From: Sporolactobacillus pectinivorans
GTDB lineage: Bacteria; Bacillota; Bacilli; Bacillales; Sporolactobacillaceae
DNA: 64,000 nucleotides
NCBI RefSeq assembly: GCF_002802965.1
Contig: NZ_NXGA01000001.1
Span: 722,744-786,743, forward strand
Direction of reading: 5' to 3'
Below are positions 26,983-35,160 of this stretch, one piece after another. How positions within the stretch are numbered: position 1 is the first letter of the stretch; every line of letters starts with the position of its first letter. The position numbers and the translations under genes were made by a program. A model generated the notes under the pieces. The model did no database searches. It saw only the letters and a program-made list of their open reading frames with translations, and had not been told where the DNA came from.

Positions 26983-27618
26983 TTACTTGTGGATGACCAC
27001 TTTCGTATTGAAAGGAATATTTTCGTAGATCCACTTGGCGTCAGGAATGGTCAGGTGGATGCATCCATGAGAGTCTTCCTCTCGCCCCAGTTTTTCAGCG
27101 TCTGCTTTGAGCACATGTTTATTTTTATCCATCGGCACACTGTGAAACAGGAATTCCCCATGGTTCTTCCATGAGACCCAATATTCGGCGCCTTCTTTAT
27201 ATTGCGGCGCGTAAAACCATGTTCCCCGCTCGGCCTGAATATGATACGTACCTAAGGGAGTTGTTGTGTCCGGCCCATTATCGAGGCCGGTGGAAGCAAC
27301 CATTGTATAGAGCGTCTGATTGCCGTTTTTGACATAGACCCTTTGCTTGCTGACCGAGACATCGAGCCAGATATTTTCACCCTTCTTCAGCACGGGATAC
27401 GCGCCCCCGGAAGGCGCATTCCAGTTCACCGGAACAGATTTTGGTGCTTCTGCTTTTTTAGATGCTGTCTTCTTTCCGGCAGAAGACGGTGTCTTTTTCT
27501 CCTGTTGCGGATGAGAGACGGCTTTTCCGCCTCCAACACCGGAAGGCGAGCATGCTGTCATACCCATAATTAAAAAAAGGGACAACAGGATACAGCTGCT
27601 CTTTTTACTAAAATTCAT
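26983..27618 (-). CDS. L,D-transpeptidase lipoprotein (YkuD domain)
   Basis: A 211-residue secreted lipoprotein. The signal peptide ends at a lipobox GMTAC (cysteine 23), followed by a Ser/Lys/Ala-rich linker to about residue 70. The YkuD catalytic domain covers residues about 80-210 and contains HGEFLFHS and the active-site SHGCIHL with the nucleophilic cysteine. Such enzymes make 3-3 crosslinks or modify peptidoglycan at the cell surface. It ends in a strong terminator and stands alone; the TTTTCCTCT upstream complements a good ribosome site. Confidence 0.92.
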   Translation of the reverse strand: MNFSKKSSCILLSLFLIMGMTACSPSGVGGGKAVSHPQQEKKTPSSAGKKTASKKAEAPKSVPVNWNAPSGGAYPVLKKGENIWLDVSVSKQRVYVKNGNQTLYTMVASTGLDNGPDTTTPLGTYHIQAERGTWFYAPQYKEGAEYWVSWKNHGEFLFHSVPMDKNKHVLKADAEKLGREEDSHGCIHLTIPDAKWIYENIPFNTKVVIHK

Positions 27619-27697
27619 TGATTTTTTCCTCTCTTTGAATACTTTACTATGCTATATATAGTTTCGTCACTTTTTTGGCCAAACCGTCTTGCCAAAT

Positions 27698-28528
27698 TTA
27701 GCCAAAATTTCCGAATGCTTTTTCATTCCGGTGAATCATCCGTTCATAATAATTGCCGAACAGGCGGCTTTCCCGGTCGGAAAGGGACGATCCGATGACT
27801 TTGCCGGACATCTGCAGGGTTTTTAGAACTGCAGAGGCGATCTGAGGCACGTTCAGCTTTAATCCGCTCATCTCTTGCAGGGAGGCCATGACGTGCGGGT
27901 CAATATCCGGATAGTTGAAACGAGTGGCTTCACCCTGAAGCCCTTTTTTGTAAAAGGTGCGGATCAGTTCTGCGCGCGCCGGCCCGCTCCCGCTGACGCA
28001 CAGATAAATTTGAACGGCAACCCCGCCGCGGACCCGGCGCTGCGAGATTCCGGCAAACTTACGCCCGCCTGCACTCAAATCGTAGCGCCCGGGGCAATAT
28101 GAGTGGGCAATTTCACCTGTTTCAAAAGTAATTCCGAATGGATTCAACACTCTTTCAATAAAACCGGCCATTGCCTGAAAGGGCTCGTCAATCGACAGAG
28201 GTTTGTCCCGTTCTGAAAAAATCAATGAAAGATTCAGCACACCGTCATCGAGAACCACGGCCAGGCCGCCTGAATTCCTTGCGACATAGCTGAATCCTGC
28301 CTGTTTCAGCGCATCAAGTGCGTCGTGAAGATAAGGCAGACGTGTATCCTGAATGCCAAGCATCACGGTTTGCTGATGGACCCACAGCCTTGCCGCACAG
28401 GCTGATGCACCGGAGCCGACGGATTCGCAAAGCGTATCATCCAGCGCAAACGACTGCCTGCCGTCAAAATGACTGCCTAGCGAGGACTGATCAAACACAC
28501 GCCAGACCGGCTGATCAAGCAGAGACAT
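27698..28528 (-). CDS. lipL: Octanoyl-[GcvH]:protein N-octanoyltransferase
   Basis: LipL moves octanoyl groups from GcvH to the E2 subunits in the Bacillus-type lipoylation pathway. The 276-residue biotin/lipoate ligase-like protein has the substrate motif ARNSGGLAVVLDDGVLNLSLIF, the cysteine nucleophile in IAHSYCPGRYDLSAGGRKFAGISQRR (about 140) and a C-terminal helical domain. A GTG at 28546 is possible; the ATG at 28528 has AAAGGTG 8 bases upstream. In B. subtilis lipL (ywfL) is in the same arc after pta, which supports the name. Confidence 0.92.
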   Translation of the reverse strand: MSLLDQPVWRVFDQSSLGSHFDGRQSFALDDTLCESVGSGASACAARLWVHQQTVMLGIQDTRLPYLHDALDALKQAGFSYVARNSGGLAVVLDDGVLNLSLIFSERDKPLSIDEPFQAMAGFIERVLNPFGITFETGEIAHSYCPGRYDLSAGGRKFAGISQRRVRGGVAVQIYLCVSGSGPARAELIRTFYKKGLQGEATRFNYPDIDPHVMASLQEMSGLKLNVPQIASAVLKTLQMSGKVIGSSLSDRESRLFGNYYERMIHRNEKAFGNFG

Positions 28529-28724
28529 GCGCACCGCACCTTTCACAAGAAACTAATTTTATTATAGCAGGACATGTGCACTTTTGACATTTTACGGATC
28601 CTGATACCGGCATGTGACAATCCATTGACATTCGGCCTTTTCATTTGAAGCCTAATTTAGTGAAAGATATACTGAAAACCGTAGATTGAACGCACTGAAT
28701 GCTGACGGAAGGGGTGTCTTTACA

Positions 28725-29573
28725 ATGGTTACATCAATTAATGACACAGTGAAGCTCAATAATGGCGTAGAGATGCCGCAGCATGGCTTCGGTGTCTATC
28801 TGATTACAGATCAGAATCAAGCGAGGGCAGCGATTGACAAGGCGCTGGACTCGGGATACCGTGCGTTTGACACAGCGGAGTTTTACAAAAATGAAGCATT
28901 GCTGGGCAAACTGCTGCGCGAGTCCGGTTTTCAGCGAAGCGATCTGTTCATTACGACAAAAATTGCCAATTCTTTGCAGGGTTATGACAGCACACTGAAA
29001 GCGATCGACCAGTCACTGAGAGATTTGCAGATCGAACAGATCGAACAGATCGACCTGCTCCTTATCCACTGGCCGAGCAAGAAACACTTTTTTGAGACAT
29101 GGAAGGCATTTGAGAAACTGTATGATGAAAAACTTGTCCGTGCCATCGGTGTCAGTAATTTCGAAATTCATCACCTTGAAAGACTGGCAACGAAGGCCAA
29201 CGTTAAGCCTGCTGTTAATCAGATGGAAATCCACCCTTATTTCACTCAGGCGACATTGCGTAATTATCTGAAAAAGCAGGATATTGCCGCTGAAGCATGG
29301 AGCCCGCTCGGACGCGGTGCAGTGCTTGGCGATGAAACAATCGGGAAGATTGCTGAGAAATACGGCCAATCACCGGCGCAGGTGATCATCCGTTGGCATC
29401 TTCAAAGCGGCACGATTGTTATTCCCAAATCGCAGACACCGAAACGGATTGCCCAGAATGCCAATGTCTATGGCTTCTCGCTGACCGACGATGAGATGCG
29501 GATGATCGATGCACTCGACCGCAAAGATGGGCGCAATGGCCCGGTTCCGGACGAAAAATATGAGGAGATCTAA
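28725..29573 (+). CDS. Aldo/keto reductase
   Basis: A 282-residue NADPH-dependent reductase of carbonyl compounds. The catalytic tetrad is visible: Asp and Tyr in FDTAEFYKNE, Lys in FITTKI, His in LLIHWP; cofactor binding is in VIIRWHLQSGTIVIPKS. The frame opens at 28686, but the ATG at 28725 follows GAAGGGGTG at a good distance and gives the family N-terminus. An in-frame triplication of the 9-mer CAGATCGAa (29028-29054) encodes QIEQIEQID in a surface helix, lengthening it compared with relatives. Substrate unknown; methylglyoxal or 2,5-diketogluconate-type activity is typical. Confidence 0.9.
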   Translation: MVTSINDTVKLNNGVEMPQHGFGVYLITDQNQARAAIDKALDSGYRAFDTAEFYKNEALLGKLLRESGFQRSDLFITTKIANSLQGYDSTLKAIDQSLRDLQIEQIEQIDLLLIHWPSKKHFFETWKAFEKLYDEKLVRAIGVSNFEIHHLERLATKANVKPAVNQMEIHPYFTQATLRNYLKKQDIAAEAWSPLGRGAVLGDETIGKIAEKYGQSPAQVIIRWHLQSGTIVIPKSQTPKRIAQNANVYGFSLTDDEMRMIDALDRKDGRNGPVPDEKYEEI

Positions 29574-29590
29574 TTGACAATGCTATTTTT

Positions 29591-29617
29591 AAGCGGCCTT
29601 TAAAGACCGCCTTTTTT
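29591..29617 (+). terminator. Terminator of the aldo/keto reductase gene
   Basis: GCGG / CCGC short stem with a 9-base loop and T6 tail, 18 bases after the stop. Confidence 0.65.
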
Positions 29618-29629
29618 ACACTTTAAGAA

Positions 29630-29714
29630 AGTATAAAAATTTCAAGGATTAAAGTGTAAGTACAACTAGGCCTCTGGCATCGCCTAAAGGCTTGCCAATC
29701 GGCATGTTTTTTTA
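29630..29714 (+). repeat. Two-hairpin dispersed repeat, copy 1
   Basis: This 85-base element is a near copy of 51691-51775. Shared words are AGTATAAAA, GGATTA, GTAAG or ATAAG, CAACTA, GGC, CTA(A/G)AGGCTTG and a T-rich end. Both can fold two successive hairpins, here GCC-TAAA-GGC then TGCC-AATC-GGCA, with a closing T7. The second hairpin differs in bases but not in shape between copies, so structure appears conserved. It may be an intergenic terminator-like repeat, a small RNA or an end of a mobile element. Confidence 0.65.
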
Positions 29715-30133
29715 AACTGTCTAGAAAATTATAAAATATCGACTTGTGGATGACTGCCCGTTAAACGATCTGTAGAACGCTTAAAAGGCTCGAACCGTGG
29801 CACAGCGGTGTCATTAAACAAGTGTTTAAAGAACATTTTGATGGATTCTGGAACCTTCATTCTAGAAAATGAACCAAGCAAAAACGAACCGAAAGCGCAG
29901 CGAATTCAAACTGAAATCAGCTGATATATCTACCTCACTTAGCAGCTGGAACAAAACGTAAAGCAGTGATAAACTGCTTTGAAGTGTCTGCCGTTCAGAC
30001 TAACCTAATCTAAGTCGTAACATAAGAAAATGAGTCGAATCAAGTAAAATTCGGGCGAAGGCACAAATAAGAACCGAAATTTTTTGGATATAAAATGATT
30101 GTGCCATCTCTTTATAATGACGGGGGAACACTG
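29715..30133. other. Gene-free degenerate intergenic tract
   Basis: About 420 bases without a plausible gene. The right part (29870-30080) is rich in loosely repeated words such as GAACCGAAA, GAATTCAAACTGAAATC, GTCGAATCAAGTAAAATTCGGGCGAAG, also seen in other intergenic tracts of the window. A TATAAT (30113-30118) and GGGGGAA precede the HD hydrolase gene. Confidence 0.5.
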
Positions 30134-30826
30134 ATGAATCTTGTCGAAGCAACGAAGATATTTATCAGGGAAAAATTTTATGGAGAGGGGAGCGGCCATG
30201 ACTGGGGGCATATCCAGCGCGTTTATCACACAAGCCTGCAGCTGCTGGAACGGGAACCCAACCCGGGTGCAAATAGAAGAGTGATTGAACTGGCGGCTTT
30301 GCTGCACGACATTGCTGACTGGAAGTTCAGCAACGGCGATGACGAGGCCGGCTCGAGAGCAGCGGAAATCTGGCTTAAATCCCAAGATACGGATCAGAAG
30401 ACCATGGATCATGTCTGCCGGATTATCAGCCATCTATCATTCAAAGGGGCTGGCATTCCAACACCTATGCAAACCCGGGAAGGTAAGATTGTTCAGGACG
30501 CGGATCGGCTGGATGCCATCGGGGCGATTGGCATCGCGAGGGCATTCGCCTATGGCGGTTTCAAAAAAAGAGCGATGTTTGATCCGGAAATAATTCCGAA
30601 AGAACATCACACGGCGGAAGGCTATAAGCGGGAACAATCCACAACAGTGAATCATTTTTTTGAGAAATTGCTTCTGCTGAAAGACCGGATGAACACTGAG
30701 GCAGGGAAAGCACTGGCCGAAGAGCGTCATCAATTTATGATCCTGTTTCTGAATCAGTTTTTTAAAGAAAGCGATGCAGCATTGTCCTGGCATGCAAAGG
30801 CACTTCTGATGTTCAAAAATGAATAA
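30134..30826 (+). CDS. HD-domain phosphohydrolase, YedJ-like
   Basis: A 230-residue metal-dependent phosphohydrolase. The HD metal ligands are GHDWGHIQRV (first His), LAALLHDIADWKF (the HD pair) and the distal aspartate in VQDADRLDAIGAIGIARAF, a signature of the YedJ/YpgQ group, some of which cleave nucleoside triphosphates. An upstream ATG at 30095 is less likely; the ATG at 30134 follows CGGGGGAA by about 6 bases. Monocistronic; the substrate is unknown. Confidence 0.88.
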   Translation: MNLVEATKIFIREKFYGEGSGHDWGHIQRVYHTSLQLLEREPNPGANRRVIELAALLHDIADWKFSNGDDEAGSRAAEIWLKSQDTDQKTMDHVCRIISHLSFKGAGIPTPMQTREGKIVQDADRLDAIGAIGIARAFAYGGFKKRAMFDPEIIPKEHHTAEGYKREQSTTVNHFFEKLLLLKDRMNTEAGKALAEERHQFMILFLNQFFKESDAALSWHAKALLMFKNE

Positions 30827-30995
30827 AGCCCCGCGTATCTTTGCAAGCAATCTGATCACTTGAGAACAAGAAGATGAAACAGAATTGGAAAACTGGCTGG
30901 TTTTATTAAGAAAATCAGCTGCGGGACGCCATTTTGATAGTCTTTCCCTGATGAACCGTCCGAAGGCATCACAAGATCTAGCAAAACCAGAAAAA

Positions 30996-31097
30996 ATGAA
31001 AACAGTGATTTGTCACCCGATTGAGAAGTGCCATAAGCTGGGCGAAACAGACTGTGCTTTCTGTCACTTCCCATTGAAAATATTTTTCCTAAAATAG
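30996..31097 (+). CDS. Possible 33-residue Cys-rich protein
   Basis: A very short frame with cysteines at residues 6, 12, 20 and 23 (CHPIEKC, then DCAFCHFPL), similar in look to the cysteine-rich small domain (zf-like) proteins whose core reads DCxFCxCPL. It can be extended upstream to 30885 in the same frame. No good ribosome site precedes either start, so it may be a fragment or spurious. Confidence 0.25.
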   Translation: MKTVICHPIEKCHKLGETDCAFCHFPLKIFFLK

Positions 31098-31161
31098 ATG
31101 AATGAATAATTAACTTTAAATTATTTTAAAGAAAAAAGAGAAAATTAATTCCGGTTCTGGA

Positions 31162-31274
31162 GCCGAAGCAATGAGTGGCAGAACAAGTAAGAGAACTTCG
31201 ACAAAAAACGCCACGTCCTGAGTGCGGCGTTGGCAACGTCGAAGTCGCGGTGCTCTGTGGCTTGTTCGCTAGGC
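31162..31274. repeat. Large nested palindromic element
   Basis: ACTTCGAC (near 31196) pairs with GTCGAAGT (near 31238), enclosing ACGCC / GGCGT around ACGTCCTGAGTGC; outside these GGCAGAACAAG pairs imperfectly with CTTGTTCGC. The whole forms a branched hairpin more than 100 bases long. It lies between the HD hydrolase and acetyltransferase genes. The internal ACGTCCTG word suggests a REP-like interspersed palindrome; there is no second full copy in the window. Confidence 0.55.
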
Positions 31275-31330
31275 CATCCAGACCGTTACAATTATAGAGT
31301 ATGGGGGAGAACAGGGGAGGGATTTTCAAT

Positions 31331-32128
31331 ATGATCCGGCAATTAACGGAAAAAGACAGAGAAGCGGTGCTGGCTTTTGTAGGCGACCGCTCGGCAGAAA
31401 ATCTATTCATTATTGGCGACATTGAAGCATTCGGATTTGAAAGTGACACAGTTACGGTCTGGGGAGATTTCGACGAGGTAGGGTCTCTGACAAGTATTTT
31501 ACTCCGCTATCGTGAAAATTTTATCCCCTATGCAAGAGACATAGAGAAACTGGACGGCAAGGCATGGGGGGATGTTATCAGCCAGGCCGGGCAGCTGAAG
31601 ATGATTTCCGGACTGAAAAGAATGGTCGGCAAAGTTCTTCCGTTCGTTCATGCATCGCAGAGAGAAAAAAAGCTTTGCTTCTATGCGAAACGTGAAGATG
31701 GTCTGCCGCTCAACAGAGACGTTGCCCGACGGGATGTAAAAATGGCTTTTCCGGAAGAAGCAGACAAAATAGTGCAGCTTACATCAGGTATTGATGAATT
31801 CTCTTCTGTAGAGAAGGATCCCGCCGTTCTACAGAAAAATATGGAAAAAGGAATCTCGCGGACTTATTATATCGAACAAAAAGACGAGCCGGTCAGCGTC
31901 GTTTCAACCACGGCCGAAACACACGGAGCGGCAATGATTGTCGGTGTGTGCACCCAAAAGGATTATCGGCATCAGGGCCTGGCAACGGCCTGTATGATTA
32001 AAATGATTGCCGCACTCAAAGCGGAACATAAGCAGCCATGTCTTTTTTATGACAATCCCGCCGCTGGGAAAATATACAAAAGGCTGGGTTTTGTCGATAT
32101 TGGAGAATGGGTCATGGTGAACTACTGA
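31331..32128 (+). CDS. GNAT-family N-acetyltransferase
   Basis: A 265-residue acetyltransferase in which an N-terminal region of about 130 residues (starting MIRQLTEKDREAVLAFVGDRSAENLF) precedes a C-terminal GNAT/FR47 domain. The acetyl-CoA loop is GVCTQKDYRHQGLATACMIKM (about 207-227) and the domain ends with YDNPAAGKIYKRLGFVDIG. The ATG at 31331 has GGGGAGGG upstream; the frame also opens at 31301. The substrate is unknown. A terminator follows the gene. Confidence 0.88.
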   Translation: MIRQLTEKDREAVLAFVGDRSAENLFIIGDIEAFGFESDTVTVWGDFDEVGSLTSILLRYRENFIPYARDIEKLDGKAWGDVISQAGQLKMISGLKRMVGKVLPFVHASQREKKLCFYAKREDGLPLNRDVARRDVKMAFPEEADKIVQLTSGIDEFSSVEKDPAVLQKNMEKGISRTYYIEQKDEPVSVVSTTAETHGAAMIVGVCTQKDYRHQGLATACMIKMIAALKAEHKQPCLFYDNPAAGKIYKRLGFVDIGEWVMVNY

Positions 32129-32158
32129 TTGATAGAAAAACAGAGAAACATTTTTTAT

Positions 32159-32184
32159 AAAAGGGACGCATACTGTCCCTTTTA
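32159..32184 (+). terminator. Terminator of the acetyltransferase gene
   Basis: AAAAGGGAC / GTCCCTTTT stem with a 7-base loop, 30 bases after the stop. Confidence 0.82.
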
Positions 32185-32387
32185 TGTTGCCGTTTTTTAG
32201 CCATGAACAAATTTGATATGTGAAAATATATTTGACAAAGAAGAGCACGTTATCCTAAAATTATTTTTGTTGCCCGCAAAGATCTTTTAAGTGTTTGAAC
32301 GTGATCGGCACTGAAATTGGGCAGAATATCTCGAAGACGATAGAAATATTTTTTGAAAATAGAGTTCTGAAGTTGTAAAATGTTTTT

Positions 32388-32401
32388 TGTAAACGTTTTA
32401 T
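32388..32401 (+). promoter_or_regulatory. Probable cre (CcpA) site
   Basis: TGTAAACGTTTTAT fits the cre consensus at 12 of 14 positions and is centred on AAACGTTT. It lies between promoter and start codon of the PTS gene, where CcpA binding would cause roadblock repression by preferred sugars. I find no RAT/terminator antitermination structure in this leader. Confidence 0.6.
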
Positions 32402-32417
32402 AGGAGGATTTGTAAAA

Positions 32418-34433
32418 ATGGCCAAAAAGGATTACACCCAGCTTGCACACGACATCGTAGCTAATGTTGGGGGTAAGAAAAACGTTAATTCATTAATTCA
32501 TTGCGCCACAAGATTGCGCTTCCGATTAAAGGACCACAGTAAAGCCAACAAAGCGGCGCTTGAAGATCTGCCGAAAGTTCTTACCGCAGTCAGTGCGGGC
32601 GGACAATATCAGGTGGTCATCGGCGATGAAGTTGTTCCGGTCTACGAAGCGATTATGGACCAATATCATTTCAGCGCGGCGGACAGTGATACAAGCTCGG
32701 GACTGGGTGCAAACGGCAGCGATCCGGAGGCTTCTGAGCCGGCGGAAAAAGAAAACTGGTTTGAAAAGTTCGTTGCTGTGATTTCAGGTATTTTTACACC
32801 ATTTATTTCAGTCCTTGCCGGAGCGGGCGTACTGAAGGGTCTGGCCATTCTCATTTCGACGTTCCATTGGCTGCCAGTTCATTCACCCGTTTATATCAGT
32901 ATTAATGCGCTGGCAAGCGGTGTGTTTACGCTGCTCCCCATTTTTATTGCAATTACTGCGGCCGACAAGTTTAATACCAATCGATTTATTGCAGTGGCGT
33001 TGGCATGCGCCATGATTTATCCGTTGACAGACAGTACGATTCCGAAGCTCGCACACCTTGGAAGCTACGCTGTTGATTTTAAAACATATAGCGGAGCTGT
33101 TATTCCGACGATTCTCGCTATTTGGGTGGAAAGTTATATTGAAAAATGGTTCAAAAAGCGGCTACCGGCTGTCACTCAATTGGTGTTTGTGCCATTCCTC
33201 ACACTCGTTGTTGCCGGATTGCTGACCTTCTTCATCATCGGGCCATTTGGAACTCAGCTTGGTACGTGGCTCGCGTACGGCTATAAATTTCTTTATGGAT
33301 TGAGCCCGCTCGTTGCCGGTGTGATCCTAGGTGGCACCTTCCAGATCTTTGTTATTTTCGGCTTGCACTGGGGCATTTTGCCGATATCATTCATTAATAT
33401 TCATACGTATGGTTATGACACGTTGCTGGCTGTCATGTTTTGCGCTGTTGCCGGACAATTCGGCGCTGTTACGGCAGCAATTTTCAGATCAAAAAAGGAA
33501 AAAAACAGAGAGATCGCATTTTCTGCGGCTATCAGTGGATTCTTTGGAATTACCGAACCGGCGATTTACGGTATTAACTTAAAATACAAAAAAGGATTTA
33601 TTTTCGGCCTGATCGGCGGTGCAATCGGCGGTGCAATTATTGGCGCTGCAGGTGTAAAATGTTTTCAATATACACCAATCATGAACGTGTTTGAAATGCC
33701 GCTGTTTATTGGGAAAAATTCAAGTATTGTCATGGCTGCGATTGCCGGATTGGCAGCTTGGCTCTGTTCTTTTCTACTGGTCATCCTGCTTGGATTCAAC
33801 GAAAGCAACACTGAAAAGCTGTTCGCCAAGGTCACTTCCGGGAAAAAAAGCCTGACGGAGAAGAAAACAGCCGCTTTGAAGGAAAACCTGGGTGACACGG
33901 CTGAGGATGAAGCAGCGGCAGCAGCTGTCGAGGAACCTGCCGTTGATACTTCTGGCCTGAATCTCACCGAAACGATTCAGAGTCCGCTTGAAGGGAAAGC
34001 AGTTCCGTTGAAGACGGTCAGCGATCCGGTCTTTAGTTCAGAAGCGATGGGGAAGGGTGTCGGCATTGAGCCAGCTGCAGGCAAAGTTGTTGCTCCGGTC
34101 GATGGAGAAGTCACTGTCGCTTTTCCGACCGGACATGCTTACGGAATTAAATCTGATAACGGCGCAGAAATTCTGATCCATATTGGCATTAATACCGTAC
34201 AGCTCAACGGTAAGTACTTTGAGCCCAAGGTTGAAAAGGGAACTAAAGTTCACAAGGGCGACCTGATTGCCACGTTTGATGTGGACAAGATCAAGGAAGC
34301 AGGCTACGATACAACCACAATGGTTCTTGTCACGAATACGGGCGACTATGAAGCGGTCGTTCCATCGACCGGAAACACAGCCTCCGGCGACGAAGTGATC
34401 CAAATTTACGCAAAATCGGATGAATCTAAATAA
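32418..34433 (+). CDS. PTS permease EIIBCA, beta-glucoside/sucrose family
   Basis: A 671-residue fused sugar transporter-kinase. EIIB (1-85) carries the phospho-cysteine in NSLIHCATRLRFRL (Cys29). An acidic linker (90-115) leads to EIIC (115-460) with ten hydrophobic segments, LHWGILP and GFFGITEPAIYGI, the family's sugar-site motif. A second Ala/Glu linker (465-520) leads to EIIA(Glc) (520-671), whose active histidine lies in AEILIHIGINTV. The family takes aryl-beta-glucosides, sucrose or trehalose; no phospho-glucosidase or antiterminator gene is adjacent, so specificity is open. GGAGG and a cre site lie upstream, a strong terminator downstream. Confidence 0.9.
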   Translation: MAKKDYTQLAHDIVANVGGKKNVNSLIHCATRLRFRLKDHSKANKAALEDLPKVLTAVSAGGQYQVVIGDEVVPVYEAIMDQYHFSAADSDTSSGLGANGSDPEASEPAEKENWFEKFVAVISGIFTPFISVLAGAGVLKGLAILISTFHWLPVHSPVYISINALASGVFTLLPIFIAITAADKFNTNRFIAVALACAMIYPLTDSTIPKLAHLGSYAVDFKTYSGAVIPTILAIWVESYIEKWFKKRLPAVTQLVFVPFLTLVVAGLLTFFIIGPFGTQLGTWLAYGYKFLYGLSPLVAGVILGGTFQIFVIFGLHWGILPISFINIHTYGYDTLLAVMFCAVAGQFGAVTAAIFRSKKEKNREIAFSAAISGFFGITEPAIYGINLKYKKGFIFGLIGGAIGGAIIGAAGVKCFQYTPIMNVFEMPLFIGKNSSIVMAAIAGLAAWLCSFLLVILLGFNESNTEKLFAKVTSGKKSLTEKKTAALKENLGDTAEDEAAAAAVEEPAVDTSGLNLTETIQSPLEGKAVPLKTVSDPVFSSEAMGKGVGIEPAAGKVVAPVDGEVTVAFPTGHAYGIKSDNGAEILIHIGINTVQLNGKYFEPKVEKGTKVHKGDLIATFDVDKIKEAGYDTTTMVLVTNTGDYEAVVPSTGNTASGDEVIQIYAKSDESK

Positions 34434-34441
34434 AATCAGTT

Positions 34442-34484
34442 TTAAAGGGCGTTCATACCTATGGAGGGTATGAACGCCTTTTTC
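34442..34484 (+). terminator. Terminator of the PTS gene
   Basis: GGCGTTCATACC / GGTATGAACGCC, a 12-base perfect stem with T5, 14 bases after the stop. Confidence 0.92.
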
Positions 34485-34497
34485 TCATCAGTATTTG

Positions 34498-34914
34498 TTA
34501 TTTTCCGCGATGCTTCTGCCTTGCTTTTTCTTTTCTAAGCAAATAGCGTTCTCTGATCAGGTTTTCACGCCTGATTTTTGCGCTGCGCTTTGTATCTGCC
34601 TTGTGCGCACTGATCGCCAGCTTCATTGCATTCTGCGCTCATGTTCCGATACCTTTCTTTTTCATTTCTTTTGCGGCCATGCGTTGGGCACGTTTCGGGT
34701 GCGCCGGATACTTGTTGTCAGTTGCTCCATCAACTGATTCTGCCAGCCTCCTGTTTGCCAGCAGTCGAGGGAGCTGATGCCTGACAAACGACAGGATGGC
34801 CGGATTGCTGGGTTCCGCGCCAAAAACATAGCGGAACACTTTCAAATATCCGGCTTCCGATACTTCAATAATACCCAACCAAAACTGTCCGTCAAAATAA
34901 ACCGTGAGTCTCAT
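34498..34914 (-). pseudogene. yjdF: YjdF protein gene interrupted by in-frame TGA
   Basis: The first 91 codons from the ATG at 34914 (GAGGAGG upstream) encode the YjdF/DUF2992 N-terminal domain: RLTVYFDGQFWLGIIEVSE, VFRYVFGAEPSN and NPAILSFVRHQLPRLL. A TGA at 34639-34641 then stops translation after MKKKGIGT. The same frame continues without further stop for 46 codons, and this part has the family's basic C-terminus, AQNAMKL through RKEKARQKHRGK, ending with TAA at 34498. B. subtilis YjdF reads straight across this point. It is either a recent nonsense mutation, a readthrough case or a sequencing error. The protein's role is unknown; it is controlled by an azaaromatic-sensing riboswitch. Confidence 0.85.
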
Positions 34915-34933
34915 AATGGTTCCTCCTCTGAAA

Positions 34934-35040
34934 TCGTTGAATGAAATGACGGACATCCCGAGGAGGGAAGGATACTGGTACCGCTGTAAGCGGTGCATCC
35001 GGACTACCGACCGGATTGTGTTTTTTCATTTCACAGGATC
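34934..35040 (-). ncRNA. yjdF riboswitch (azaaromatic-sensing)
   Basis: The leader just upstream of yjdF, read on the minus strand, contains the conserved yjdF-motif blocks CCGGATGCACC, GGTACCAGTATCC, TTCCCTCCTCGGGATG and CCGTCATTTCATTCA, with stems CCGC/GCGG and CCC/GGG in the right places. In characterised cases this RNA binds azaaromatic compounds and raises yjdF translation. It is recognised by eye from conserved blocks. Confidence 0.82.
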
Positions 35041-35124
35041 ATTGAATCATGGATCAGGCCGGCGTGTCAATCGGCATTGAGCGGCAGTTGATCTGCACTT
35101 CTCAGCCATAGAAAGACATATCGC

Positions 35125-35160
35125 TTGAAACTAATTGGACATCAAAGTATTATTAATTTA
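35125..35160 (+). promoter_or_regulatory. Promoter and MarR operator giving a leaderless start
   Basis: TTGAAA (35125-35130), a 17-base spacer and TATTAT (35148-35153) make a good promoter. Initiation 7 bases past the -10 would fall on 35160, the A of the marR ATG, and there is no ribosome site. The spacer holds TTGGACATCAAA (35135-35146), nearly identical to the site before the hydrolase gene at 35726. Confidence 0.65.

Noticed and set aside
32186..32417. LicT/SacT-type antiterminator site before the PTS gene
   Set aside because: No RAT sequence overlapping a terminator hairpin was found; only a cre-like site.
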